Below are positions 36,285 to 47,231 of a stretch of DNA of 64,000 bases, one piece after another. Origin of the DNA: Viscum album (Eukaryota; Streptophyta; Magnoliopsida; Santalales; Viscaceae); assembly GCA_963277665.1 (NCBI GenBank), contig OY728122.1, positions 1,546,670,868 to 1,546,734,867 on the forward strand, given 5' to 3'. Position 1 is the stretch's first letter. Every line of letters begins with the position of its first letter. A program made the position numbers and the translations under genes. The notes beneath the pieces were generated by a model, which made no database searches, was not told where the DNA came from, and was given only the letters and a program-made list of their open reading frames with translations.

Positions 36285-39200
36285 GAAACATACAGGTTTC
36301 TAGGGACTAGAAAATGAGAACTGTTTTCATTGAATAAATGTATCACCCCAATATTGTAACATAGTTTCCTTTATATTTTGTTTAGTTATGTTCAAAACAA
36401 ACAACAACTAATTAAAAAATCACTATATATTCACATTATTTATAGTTATTTCTATTTTAACACTTTAAGAGAGTTTATATGTAAATTTTATTTATTATAT
36501 ATCCATCCATGTGTTTTTAAACTCATCTAATATATTTTCAGTTGGCATAAGATAAGAACAAACCCAATATTACATATAAAATACTACATTTTTATAAATA
36601 TAGTTTTCCCACCTTTTACTAGAGAACCCATTTTAAAAATGAATTTTGACTCAATAAATGATTTTCTTTGTCAAATAAACTTCATAATTTAAAATGAAAC
36701 ATAAAAAATAGGTTTTGGTTAATTTTTGATATTTTTTTAAAAAATTTCATTTTTAATGAATAGTTAGAAATACATAATATTAGTTAAAAGAAAATTTCAT
36801 GTAATTTACTTATAAATTTAAATTATGTTTTTATTGGTTTTTATGTTTAATTAGATAAATATTCTCTCTATTAATAAAATTTATTTCATTTAAATCAATT
36901 TCACTTTGAAATTTATAATAGAAACATCATAATCGTTTTGGAACTTTTCCATTAAAAACCTGTATTTTCATCCGGCATGCAGGATGAATTTTATATGAAT
37001 TTCATCCAATTATAAAATTTCAATTTGGGAAAATACATTCCATATTTTGATTCATCATAATTTATAATTTCTAATAATAAAAAAAATTGACCAGAATTAT
37101 TAGTGGAAGTAATTAAAATTAATTAAAATTTTTAGGTAAAATCAATCTTAACAGAGTAAACCTTTAACATAAGGACACAAATGACCTATACACTTATACA
37201 ATACCATTTTTTTGAAAATAATTCTGACAATCACCTTAACTTCAAAAGTTATTTAAAACACTTGTTTATGTAAACTGGTGGGGGCACCTTACATTTTTTC
37301 AAAAACACAATGTGATGCATTTTCATCCCTTATTGATGGCCAACACCACTCTCTAATTATCAAAACTCTAAAAACCCTTAGGATCTGACAAGATCTGACC
37401 ATATATATTTCATACATCCTTAAACTAAAATTTTTATCCTCCCTTTGTGAATTAATCCTTCATTGGGTGCAATTTGTTTCAAACCAAAAGAACTTACCTG
37501 ATTTCGAGGTAACATCTTCTCTCTAACTCACTAGTTTCAATAACATTATCCACCCCATAAAGTCCCATTAATCTAGAATAATATAAAAAAATTTATCCTC
37601 AATATATTTATGATGAGAATATTTAGTGGGTTAAAATAACACTTAAAACACCTCCATATAATGGTTAACGAGCAGACAATTTTCATATACAGCAAACTAC
37701 TACCCCGCGAAATGATTATTGTTCAAATTTCCATTAAAACAAATAATGGTTTCCATTATAACAGAAAATATATTTATATATGATATATATGATACTTATA
37801 ATTCCTTTTTTATTCTTTTATTTTTATGTAGAACTTTTCTTTATGCTTTCCATCATGTATTAATATGATAATTTCGTTTGAGGTTGTGTGGACTACCGGC
37901 CCTTAGAGAGATTTGACTCGTTCATTCTATACATGGAATGTATAAACGATGGTTTTAATAAAAATATTTCACAAATAAAACATAGATATGATACTTTAAT
38001 GTTAATGTAAAAATGTATCATTTTTTAATTCTTTTAATACAATTAAAAAGGAAAGTAACGTTCATGTGTACTCATGACCTACTCTCTAAATGAATGTTAC
38101 ACTTCATTTGTAATCTAAAAATATTATTTAATACAATAATTACATATATTCTGATTATATATGATATTTAAATCATGTTATAAAATATATATATGATTAA
38201 ATAATTATCTAATTAAAATTCCAAACAAATCACAAGTCAATACCTTCTTGAAAAAACTATGAAATTAACAGTTGGTATAGTTAAAATAATGAAATAGGGT
38301 TAACAAACGGGTAAGAAAATATTATAATAAGTTAATATATGATTTTATTGATAGATTTATAGTTTAGGTATTTGTTATTAACTCATTTTAAACCACTATA
38401 CAGGAGAATGAAGACCACATAACAGAAATTATTGATAAGGTAGGGGATTTCATCATAATTTACATTTTATTGAGACAAATTTGTTGTTATGCACCTAGTT
38501 TTTTTATATGGTGTATATACTACCATTTTATGATATATAAAAATTCTTCTTACTCTCATAAAATTATAAATTTAATCTAATTTAATTAAATCATGATGTT
38601 TATGATTTAAATTTTTTCAGTGTCATTTGAGAGACTTTGGAATGTTTAATGATTATTTTTCCACAATAATATTTTAATGTCAGCAAACCTTACCGTCTAT
38701 TATCAGCCATTGAGTTATTTTTGATAAATCCATGTCCATTAATCAAATATTAATATTTGATAAGAAATATTATTTACATGATATTATGAATTAAATGAAT
38801 ATGTATTACACAAGTTGGGTACCATTTAAGGTAATCCCTATGGGTTGGGGAATGGATTATAAAATACCCTTGATGAATAAGTAGCCTCATGAGATGAAAT
38901 AGATGGCCTAAATAGATGGATTTTTTCTCAATATGCTAAAACAACTTATGAAAGGTCTGAATGGTACTAGTTCAATGTACATAAAAAATATGGCATCCAA
39001 TAATTAATAATGTCCCCCATTTAAAAGAAGTTATTATTTATCAATGAGTTTTTTTTCATAAACAAATGTATAGATTTATTTTTTATTCATTATATTTATT
39101 AATTAAATGTGTTTCTTTTTGTCACAATTAAATATTTGTTGTTCCTTATATTGATGTATAAATTGAAAGTATTTTTCAGTTATTTACCTTACCATATATA

Positions 39201-39504
39201 TTGAATCATTATTTATTCTATTGTACTTACCATCACTGAGAATTTGAGCTCACCCATATTATATTTCATTCCATATGTTATTAAAAATATTCATTGGAAT
39301 AATCATTCAAGGATGTTGTTCATTTCAGTTTATTGTGTATCATGTTTTATTCTATTTTTTGACATTATAAGGGGTATTATTTATATAATCTAGTTTTCCA
39401 GGACTACAAAAGTGTTCAGTACTTCGAGATTTGATTCTTTGTGACCATGCCAATGTAATAAAATAATGCACCATCTTTGGGATTATGGGGTTGAGAAATT
39501 CTTA
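36285..39504 (+). repeat. Element C: 5' LTR (about 3.2 kb)
   Basis: This LTR was found by its collinear match with 54768-57928. Shared landmarks are TATCACC(C/T)CAAT (36341 and 54830), TATATAAAATACTA (36572 and 55048), TTACCTGATT...TTCTCT (37494 and 55911), TATATGATGTATATACT-like words (38506 and 56936) and ATAATGCAC(C/T)ATC (39462 and 57889). The end at 39504 is set by the primer-binding site that follows. The start is uncertain by about 60 bp (36285 or 36339). No matching 5-bp duplication with the far end (GGAAT at 57929) was seen. Confidence 0.8.
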
Positions 39505-39527
39505 TTAGTATCAAAGGTAGTTTATGA
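39505..39527 (+). other. Element C: primer-binding site
   Basis: TTAGTATCAAAGGTAGTTTA follows the LTR end and resembles TTGGTATCAGAGCCTAGGTTTA, the initiator-Met tRNA complement used by many plant Ty3 elements. It is interrupted at 39522/39523 by the insertion of element D. Confidence 0.75.
39518..39522. repeat. Target-site duplication of element D, left (TAGTT)
   Basis: The five bases TAGTT precede the D terminus. The same five bases follow its other end at 49894-49898. Five base pairs is the usual length for this class. Confidence 0.75.
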
Positions 39528-42179
39528 CAACCACCCTCTTTATTACACACTTAGTATAATTTATTACATAAAAACATCACTTGATACAAAATAGAATATC
39601 TAAAGGTATAGTGTATTTGGGGATTATAAGCATTACATAATAATATAAAACATAAAATGAAACATCATATTGAAAAAATACTTTACATGAACACTACATT
39701 CCCTCAAACTTAGCATTGCATGGGATAACCTGAGGACATGCATAAGAAATGGGTGAGCTATAAAGCCCATTAATGGAGTAAAGAAACCATAACATGAAGA
39801 TAAAAATACATGATAGTCAATAGTAATATCAATTTAGATTAAGGGAAATATAAAAAAAATGCATGAAATAACATTATTATCAAAACATGGAAATGTGGCA
39901 TTAACACTGAACATGGAATTAGCATGAGTCAAGGCTCATTTCACATGGAGCATGAGTAAACCCCCATTGAACTTGAATTCAGATGAGTAAATTTTCATTT
40001 CACATGAATTATCATGTGTAAATCCTCAATACACTTGATGTATCATGATACTAATCTTTATCCAATGCATTAGAGCGCTATAAGGGACACCCTTCTTAAT
40101 CATTTCATTTCATGCATAAGTGGGCCAAATGGATCATAAAACAAGGATTAATTAAACATAATCATTATTCCATGATAATGAATTGTGGAATAAATAAATG
40201 AAACCTTATAAACAATATGTAAATGTGCATTTTGGTAAATACCCTTGTTAGCGAAATGGGCGTGGTATTCACTACACAATGACATTAGCTTGGAAAAATG
40301 CAATGCAATTTTGGACGCATAATGGCGTGACATAAAAATTCATAAAAATGGTTGATGATATAGAAATGGGTGTCTCGTGACATTTACATGAAATGGAAAT
40401 TATGGGGGGGGGTCATATAGATACATTTCCAAACATGTGTAATGGAATTTAGAATCATAATACAAAATAATTTCTTGAATGTAAATGAGGAGAGAGAAAT
40501 TACTTATAGAATTTTGAAATGGTTATAGGTGTAAATTAGGGCCATTAATGACACATAAATGGGTCTCTAATCACTCAAACATAAATAGGGATTAATTTTA
40601 GAGGTTATAAATAATACCCCAATATTTTTATTTGAAAATAAAAGGTCATAATAACTTTTTGAAAATTGGACAAAAAAGATTAAGGAAGAAACTTGGAAGT
40701 GTGACCCCAATGGCTTGTGAGGGGATTTAGAGTGACTTATTGGGACAATATGGTGCCTTGGGAGGATTATAGAGAGATGAGGGAAGAGGTTGTAAGAACT
40801 CCAAAGTATTTGAGTGATGAGGAAGTGGGAGCATGTGTGGCTGTATATAGGAAAGGAGAGGGAATTGTTTATTATTTATGATTCGGACACCACATATTAA
40901 TCTAATCAAAACAACAATCCAGACCATTGTTTTTTCCCATGGTTTTTTCCAAAGGGGAGTGGAAAAAAAATATTTTATAAGGCCAATGATCGATCATCTT
41001 AAATAATAGGTTTTCTTATGTTGAGGTGAGTGAAACTGTCAAGGAAATCAATTTAAAAATCCAAAATGTTTTATATGACTTGAAGGGTCCACTAATACCT
41101 TGTAAAATAAATCAAACTAACCTAAAATAACATTATTATAATGGTATAATATATATTGTATGAAAAAAATGATTATAGTATTTTATTACATCATTATTGG
41201 GTCATTATGATGTCGTAAAACACATTATATATTTAAACGGTATTTAATTATTACACAAAAAATTCATTTGTCTCAAAAAATAATGAAAAATTAACAGTTT
41301 GATAATTTCAAAATCCTGATTCCAAAAAATATTATTCATTTTATCCAAATAATTATATAAATATGTGAATTTTTACATTTAAAATAAAAACTAACATTTA
41401 TCGAAAATTCATGGGTTTTGACAAAAATAGCTTTCAATCCATAATAGAAATTACAATTATTTTCATAAAAATTATACAAGCATTTATACAATATAAAAAT
41501 AATTTTATGCATAATAATTTATTAAAATATTACTTAATTCAAAAATCCATTAATTTATCAAAATATATTCCTTAGTTGAACATTAACTAAAAAATTCTAT
41601 TGGTGCTTTAAAAACAATTTAGAAAGTAACAATAATAAAATCAATGTATATTCTTTATTATATAAAAAAATAATGTACATAATCATAATTCTAGTGTCTT
41701 GTTACATATCCCTTTAAAAAATTGCATAAGACCTTAGGGTAAGGTGCGGGATGGTGATAGACACTTGGGGTGGCTCAGATAACATTACACGAGTGGTAAT
41801 CTCTATCAACTTAGACTTCTTTCATAGGTGGTTCCGCTCAAGAGTAACATATTCAACCTTGGTATGGGCATGGTCAAGATTGAAGCCCAATAACACCACC
41901 ACCATTCCGAGCATAGAAAAATGGGATTCGTACTAGGAAATTCTATTGGATGAGTCCATCGCTTCCTCAGTCTGATTAAATTGGATTTTTTAAATCTCTA
42001 TATTTATATTAATCATGTGATCAATGTTCATCAACTATATTAGCAATGGTCACAATTCATAACGGAATTTTAAAATCCAATACATACAACCAAATAAGTG
42101 CATACATTTTACATTACCTTAAGAATACATTTAAAAAGACCAAGATGAATTTTCATTAATGAATTTTTGGTTCATTACA
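39523..42179 (-). repeat. Element D: 3' LTR (2657 bp)
   Basis: On the plus strand this LTR begins TATGACAACC (probably from TGTGACAACC) and ends TTCATTACA. It matches 47232-49893 along its whole length, for example TTAGCATTG(C/G)ATGGGATAAC (39711 and 47430), the GCGTGGTATTCACTACACAA block (40260 and 47972), the GGAAAGGAGAGGGAA block (40850 and 48560) and AAAAATTCATT/TTTGACAAAAATAG words. An ORF at 40727-40927 (minus) and another at 41751-41936 (plus) are chance. Confidence 0.88.
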
Positions 42180-42200
42180 ATCATACCCTCTTATGAAATT
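42180..42200 (-). other. Element D: polypurine tract position
   Basis: Read on the minus strand, CATAAGAGGGTATGAT lies directly before the LTR start TGTAATG. It is only moderately purine-rich, so this is a weak call made mainly from position. Confidence 0.4.
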
Positions 42201-42359
42201 CTTTCCTCAAAATTTCTTTTTCCCTCACTAAAACATATTTGTGTAACTCTACTTAATCACTTCCTCCGATTCCCATGCCACTTCTTCAAACTTGTGGTTT
42301 TTCCACAATTACATCATGATGGACATTGTCTTATTTCATAGAACATTTTATCTACAATT

Positions 42360-42949
42360 TAATATCTTCACTGGTTTCTCCTCGTAAGAAAGATTATCCT
42401 CTAGTTATACTACATATTAAGAGAGTAAATGTGAAAGGCCCAGTATATACTACATTAAGAGGGATACATGAAAGACATCATGTACTTTGGATATGGTAGG
42501 TTAAAGTTCTAGTCGATTGGCCACAGTCCGGACCCAATCCATAATCTCTAAGGGGCCGACATACCTATGACATAACATCCCCATATTTCAAAACCTCATG
42601 ATCATATTCCCTGGAGATATGCCTAGAAACACAATGTCTCTAGCATTGAACTCATTGTCTCATCAATGGTAATCCGCCTAACTCTTATGTTGAGATTGGG
42701 TTTCCTTGAAATGTTGTTGAATGGTTTTCACCTTCTCCACCATTTCATCAACCATATAGGGTTCTAGAAACATACGCACACTCACATCATCCCAACACGC
42801 TGGTGTTCTGCACCTTTTCCCATAATGGGATTCATATGGTTCCATTCATATACTCGAGTTAAAAATGTTATTGTAGGAGAATTCAACAACTAGAAGATTT
42901 TGGTCGATTCCTCATTTAATATCTATAAGACATGATAATAACATATCTT
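42360..42949 (-). pseudogene. Element D: integrase C-terminus and tail
   Basis: Read on the minus strand this contains LRYVGPLEIMDWV (about 42520-42560; family LSPRYIGPYEIL) and further degenerate text towards 42370 where the VHNVFHVSMLRKY block and chromodomain-like tail belong. Frameshifts are frequent and I could not confirm the chromodomain itself. Confidence 0.6.
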
Positions 42950-43450
42950 CTAGTGTCTGATTTTTTTTTTGGATTTTCCAACAATTTGAGGATGATAGGA
43001 AGTACAGAAGTTCATTTCATTGCATAGATCATGTTGGAGACTTTTCCAGAGCATTAAGGTGATTCTAGGATAAAGATTAGATATAAAAGATAGTAGTACT
43101 CTATTAAGCCTTAAAAATTCATTGATGTAAATATGTGCATGTTGATCCAATGTTATGTCCTCTCGAATTGTGATAAAGTGATATTTCTTCCTAATATGAT
43201 CCACAACGACCCATACAACATTTTTTTCTTTGGATATCCTTGGAAGTCCAGTAAAAATGTCCAAGGTAATTTTGTTCCACTTCCATGATGGTATGGGTAG
43301 TTGTTGCATCATCTCCTTAGAATTTTTCCTCTCATCCTTAACTTTCTTACATACCAGTCACATTGATGTATATTCAGCAATATCCATTTTCATATTGTCT
43401 CACAAAAAGTTTTCTCAGAGATCACGATACATCGTTGTGCTCCAAGGGTG
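42950..43450 (-). pseudogene. Element D: integrase finger and core
   Basis: Read on the minus strand, the HHCC finger region is at 43330-43440 (IHPWSTTMYRDL, then MDIAEYTSM, stop, LVCKKVKDE), with the first Cys of the pair lost to a stop. The core is open at 42950-43312: LPIPSWKWNKITLDIFTGLP (first Asp kept), VVVDHIRKKYHF, IYINEFLRLN, then LSFISNLYPRIT where the family has SIVSDRDPRFT (second Asp lost), and SYHPQIVGKSKKK where the family has YHPQTDGQSERT (Glu replaced by Lys). Integrase activity is therefore excluded even apart from the stops. Confidence 0.92.
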
Positions 43451-43789
43451 AATATAGAAGGTTGGGCTTTGTGAATCATTCGAAATATCCTTCTTTATCA
43501 CTGGATAGGATGGTACACATAAATGTGACCCAAATATCACAATTCCATCCTTTATAACCCTGAACTTTGAGGATTTCCAATTTCTAATAGCTTCCACCTT
43601 TTCTCAGAATTTCCACATCCTTTCATTGATCATCCCTTGTTTTCTCAATGATAGATGGTTGAGGAATTATTTGAGAAAGGATTGATAATGTTCCTCACTT
43701 AATGATTCCCATGTCCAAACTCTGCAAATATAAGAAGATTGGATCCTTCCCAATTCTCATCAATGAAAGAATCACTTGATCTATTCTAC

Positions 43790-44130
43790 TTAGAGAATCT
43801 ACAACCATGTTCACTTTAGAAAGGTGGTAATGGAATGAGAAGTCATAATCCTTGATGAGTTATATCCATCATCATTTTCACATATTAATCACATTATGTG
43901 TGAATATATATTTGAGTCTCTTGTGATCAGTATATATCTCACACTTCTCCCCAAAGAGATAATGCCTCCAGTTTTTCAACTCAATGATCATAGCCGCCAA
44001 CTCCAGATCATGTGTGGGATAGTTTTGCAAGTGGATTTTTTGTTTCCTTGTGGCATAGGATATCACTTTGTCATTCCTCATTAACACACAACCCAGGACC
44101 ATCATTGAAGCATCACTAAATACCACAAAT
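43790..44130 (-). pseudogene. Element D: RNase H domain
   Basis: An 82-aa open stretch on the minus strand (43878-44126) begins MVFSDASMMVLGCVLM, which is the first catalytic Asp in the DAS motif. It continues with THDLELAAMI (Glu kept) and IYTDHKRLKYIFTHN (Asp kept), then the RRWLELL-like tail read with breaks to about 43790. All three acidic residues survive, making this one of the best preserved domains of D. RT precedes it, with the connection region ending near 44268. Confidence 0.93.
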
Positions 44131-44267
44131 AGTTCTCAGGTTTAGGGTATTGTGAGCTCGGGCGCAGTGATATGCCTCCATTTCATCTCCGTGAAGATCT
44201 ATTTGCATTCATCACTCCATGAAAGCTTCACTCATATCTGAGTTATCTTGGAAAGAGAGTTTGAAAA

Positions 44268-44960
44268 TCATGTGAAATTTCTCACAAATTGGTGATAATA
44301 ACTAGCTAACCCCAAGAAGATACATATATCCATTACCGATGAGGGAGTCGTCCATACCTCAATTGTAGTTTTCTGGGATGGATCCACTGATATCTCATGT
44401 CTTGTGATTATATAACCCAAGAATGAGATATCCTTCAACCATAACTCACACTTTTTGTAATTTTCATAGAGCTTCTCCTTATACAAGGACTCAAGTATAG
44501 TTCATAGATTCTCTTCACGATCCTCCTTGGTTTTGGTGTATATTAAAATATCATCTATAATGACTTCCACAAATTGGATGAGGTGATCTATAATGAATAT
44601 ATTTATCAAGTACATGAATATTTCTAGATAATTAGTGAGTCTTAAAGGCATTACAATGAATTGATAGTGCCACTATCATGTACAAGAAGTAGTCTTGGGG
44701 TTATCTTCCTTCACCACCCTTACATGATAATATCCCAACTACAAATCTACCTATGATAATTATTATGCTCCACACATCTAATCAAACAAGTCATCAATCC
44801 ATGGAAGGGGATACTTGTTATTTATCACTATTTTGTTGAGTTCACGATAATTTATGCAATGGCACATTGACCAATACTTCTTCTTGGAAAAAAATATTGG
44901 TGCATCCCATGGTGAAGAACCTCGGATTATAAAACCTATATCCAGATTATCTTTAGTTGT
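44268..44960 (-). pseudogene. Element D: reverse transcriptase
   Basis: Read on the minus strand the order is: [15 protein letters not shown] (family SPWGAPVLFVKKK), [19 protein letters not shown] with WIDDLFD, a broken DLRSGYHQL block, FIVMPLRLTN (family FTVMPFGLTNAP), VIIDDILIYTKT (catalytic Asp pair kept), then an open stretch at 44268-44486 with KKCELWLKDISFLGYIITR, VDPSQK and FLGLASYYHQFVRNF. Stops occur near 44770, 44745 and 44510. The frame is mostly kept. Confidence 0.94.
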
Positions 44961-45401
44961 TTTTCATAACCTCAATCTCCACAACATTCTTTCTATATGG
45001 AGTGTTGGATATTAGAAACACCCTAGGTATAAGGTCAATTAAAAATTCAACATCTATTCTAAGAGGAAGACCATCAAATTCCTCAGAAAAAACATTAGAG
45101 AATTACCACAAAATATTCATGTCTTCAATGATGGTTTCTTCCTTAGAATCAATCATCTGAGCTAGATTTGTGTTCTCTTAGGGCAGTAATATCCATTCTT
45201 GAGATGGTAGTGCTAAAGAGGATTCATCAACCACCTTGAAGTTGTATAGAATTGGGGGTTGATTCTTAATATGGATATTGATTTACCAATCACAGAAATT
45301 TATGATGGCTCTATATAGGGAAAGGAAATCGATCCCAACAATTGCATCAAATTACACCATAGATAGTATTACGAGGTTCTACAAGAAGTTAAATCCTCAA
45401 A

Positions 45402-45617
45402 TTATGATAGGGAGGATTTATTTTCACAGGATGAAATGAATGCCCCATTTTCTATACTCACCGAAATCTTTAATTCCATGATTTGTGGTGGTGTTAGGAT
45501 TGTTCTACTAAACATTCGGGATATAAAAGAATGATTATAACCAGAATCAAAAACTATGTTCGCTATTCTAGAATGAATAAATAGAATATTTTTCACCACT
45601 TCATTGTCAGGGTTCAC
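45402..45617 (-). pseudogene. Element D: aspartic protease region
   Basis: A 71-aa open stretch on the minus strand reading NILFIHSRIANIVFDSG then YNHSFIS. The family form is ...VLFDSGATHSFIS, so the catalytic Asp of the D(S/T)G motif is kept. It lies between the zinc-knuckle part of gag and RT, the normal position for this superfamily. It would cut the polyprotein. Confidence 0.88.
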
Positions 45618-45699
45618 ATCGGCATTAGTGATGGAAATAGATTTCCCTTTCCTCCTTGGAGGTTGTTTGTTGCTTATAAAAACCCTTGTCTTAGGGAAC

Positions 45700-46246
45700 T
45701 AATTTGTAAGATTCCATGGTTCTTTTCATTTAAAGCAATGAAAAATGTGTCGAGATTAAAATGGAGTTTTATTCTCCTATATTGCATCCATGGGTTTTTC
45801 TTATTGGCAGTGAACATCTAGTTGTCCTTCTAATCCACACCTAAATAATTACCTTTTCCCCATCAAGAAATTTATGGGGTGCTTCTTTGGACATATTTGG
45901 CAAGTGGGGTGCTAGATATTCTTAGCACCATTAGATTTATCCTTCGGAACACCATAATTGAAGTCCACATTACACTTGTTATCCCAATGATACCCCTGAT
46001 ATTTTCCAATTTACATTTCAACCTTGAGGGAACATATGAAAATTTCCTCATAGTTATCGATGTCACGGATCACTAGGGCTTTCCACTGGATAGGTTTCAT
46101 CCCACCGAAGAAGCGGTAAACCTTTCATTCGGAGGTGACTACAAAGCCAAAGGCATATCATGCAAGCCTTGTGAGTAATTCCCTGTACACTCCGATGGAT
46201 TCAACATTTTTTCCTTTGGGGAATGGAAGTCCCTTTCCATATTAAG
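45700..46246 (-). pseudogene. Element D: gag C-terminal part with zinc-knuckle traces
   Basis: Read on the minus strand this holds a 64-aa open stretch (45872-46066) ending LAKYVQRSTP, a mutated form of the plant Ty3 knuckle C.KCGK.HPG.C. Further on, near 45720-45755, the reading CHFCFK-like follows (family C..CG..GH). Both knuckles have lost ligands. This part of gag would bind RNA. Confidence 0.65.
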
Positions 46247-46576
46247 CTAGTGGGTGTGCAGAATTTTTTTATCAAAAAACATATTTTGGAAATCCTTCCA
46301 TTCAAATGCCTTGATCTCCTCCTCAGTCATCGTATTATTTATCATTGTTAACCATTGATTGGATTCAACCTCTATATTGTAAGAATCCAAAAGAACCTTC
46401 TCTTTTTTGGAACATTGAAGGATCAATAATATCTTTTCAATAGAGTTGATCCATTGTTCGATGATTGAGGGATTAGAAGATCCATTAAATGTAATAGGCC
46501 TTTGTCTCTTAAATCTCTCAATAGAGACTTTTTTCTTTTTGGTGGGGCGGGGGGGTTGAATGTTTCTCTTGAACAA
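46247..46576 (-). pseudogene. Element D: gag core domain
   Basis: A 109-aa open stretch on the minus strand that matches the plant retrotransposon gag core: RQRPITFNGSSNPSI (family NPPTFTGS.DP), IEQWINSIEKILLILQCSKK (W...IE..F....C), DSYNIEVESNQWLTMI (family ATY.LEGEA..WW), and FEWKDFQNMFFDKK (W..F...F..KYF). The core would build the virus-like particle. It is the longest motif-supported open frame in the window. Confidence 0.92.
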
Positions 46577-47207
46577 TGTTTCTATTCACTGCAGGAGTTA
46601 TTTGAGAGAGTATCGTCAAAAAGATCATGATTCCTACTCCCATCAGGTTAGTGATCTCATTAGAACAATCATCGCATTAATCTTCAAATCAGTTGTTAGC
46701 CCAAGTACTCTTATTATCAACCATTGGATAGAATAAATGGAATGTTAGGGTAAGAAATAAAGTTTAATCCAATGAAAAAATGGATGACATATTAATTACT
46801 ATTATTATCTTAACTTATGAATCAATATGTTTTAATATATGTTATCCATAATCTACATTCCACCATGTATCCTTCGAATTTTTTTTAAAATTCACTTAAT
46901 AATGGTTCTAATAAACATGAAAATTCACCAATGCATATCTCTTTTTAGTTTTGTTACCAAGAGTGCTGCAAGGCCTGTTGTCATGTAATAGGATATCCCG
47001 AGACTAGCCAAAAACACTTTGTCCGAGTTTTCACTCCTTTGTACATATGTGCGAGAGCCGCCTCTACCTGCTCGTATCCATACCAGGATATATTCACTTG
47101 ATAAACCACTTAATAGATAATGACCACGACTTAGGGATGTTTTTATTATACTTAGTCTTGTTTCTATGAATTTACTAGGGTTTTTATAATCCTAATACAA
47201 AAAATAA
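46577..47207 (-). other. Element D: 5' leader and gag start
   Basis: Sequence between the primer-binding site and the gag core. No open frame of note. It contains CAAGGCCTGTTGTCATGTAA near 46970-46990 and a GC-richer stretch near 47040-47090. Confidence 0.6.
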
Positions 47208-47231
47208 CTAAACCTATACTCTGACACAAAC
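47208..47231 (-). other. Element D: primer-binding site
   Basis: Read on the minus strand directly after the LTR: GTTTG then TGTCAGAGTATAGGTTTAG. It closely matches TTGGTATCAGAGCCTAGGTTTAG, complementary to initiator-Met tRNA in plant Ty3 elements. This fixes the LTR end at 47232. Confidence 0.82.

Noticed and set aside
40404..40412. Homopolymer runs: nine Gs at 40404-40412 and thirteen Cs at 58150-58162
   Set aside because: Both are short single runs in LTR or unassigned DNA. They may reflect slippage or sequencing difficulty and give no functional hint.
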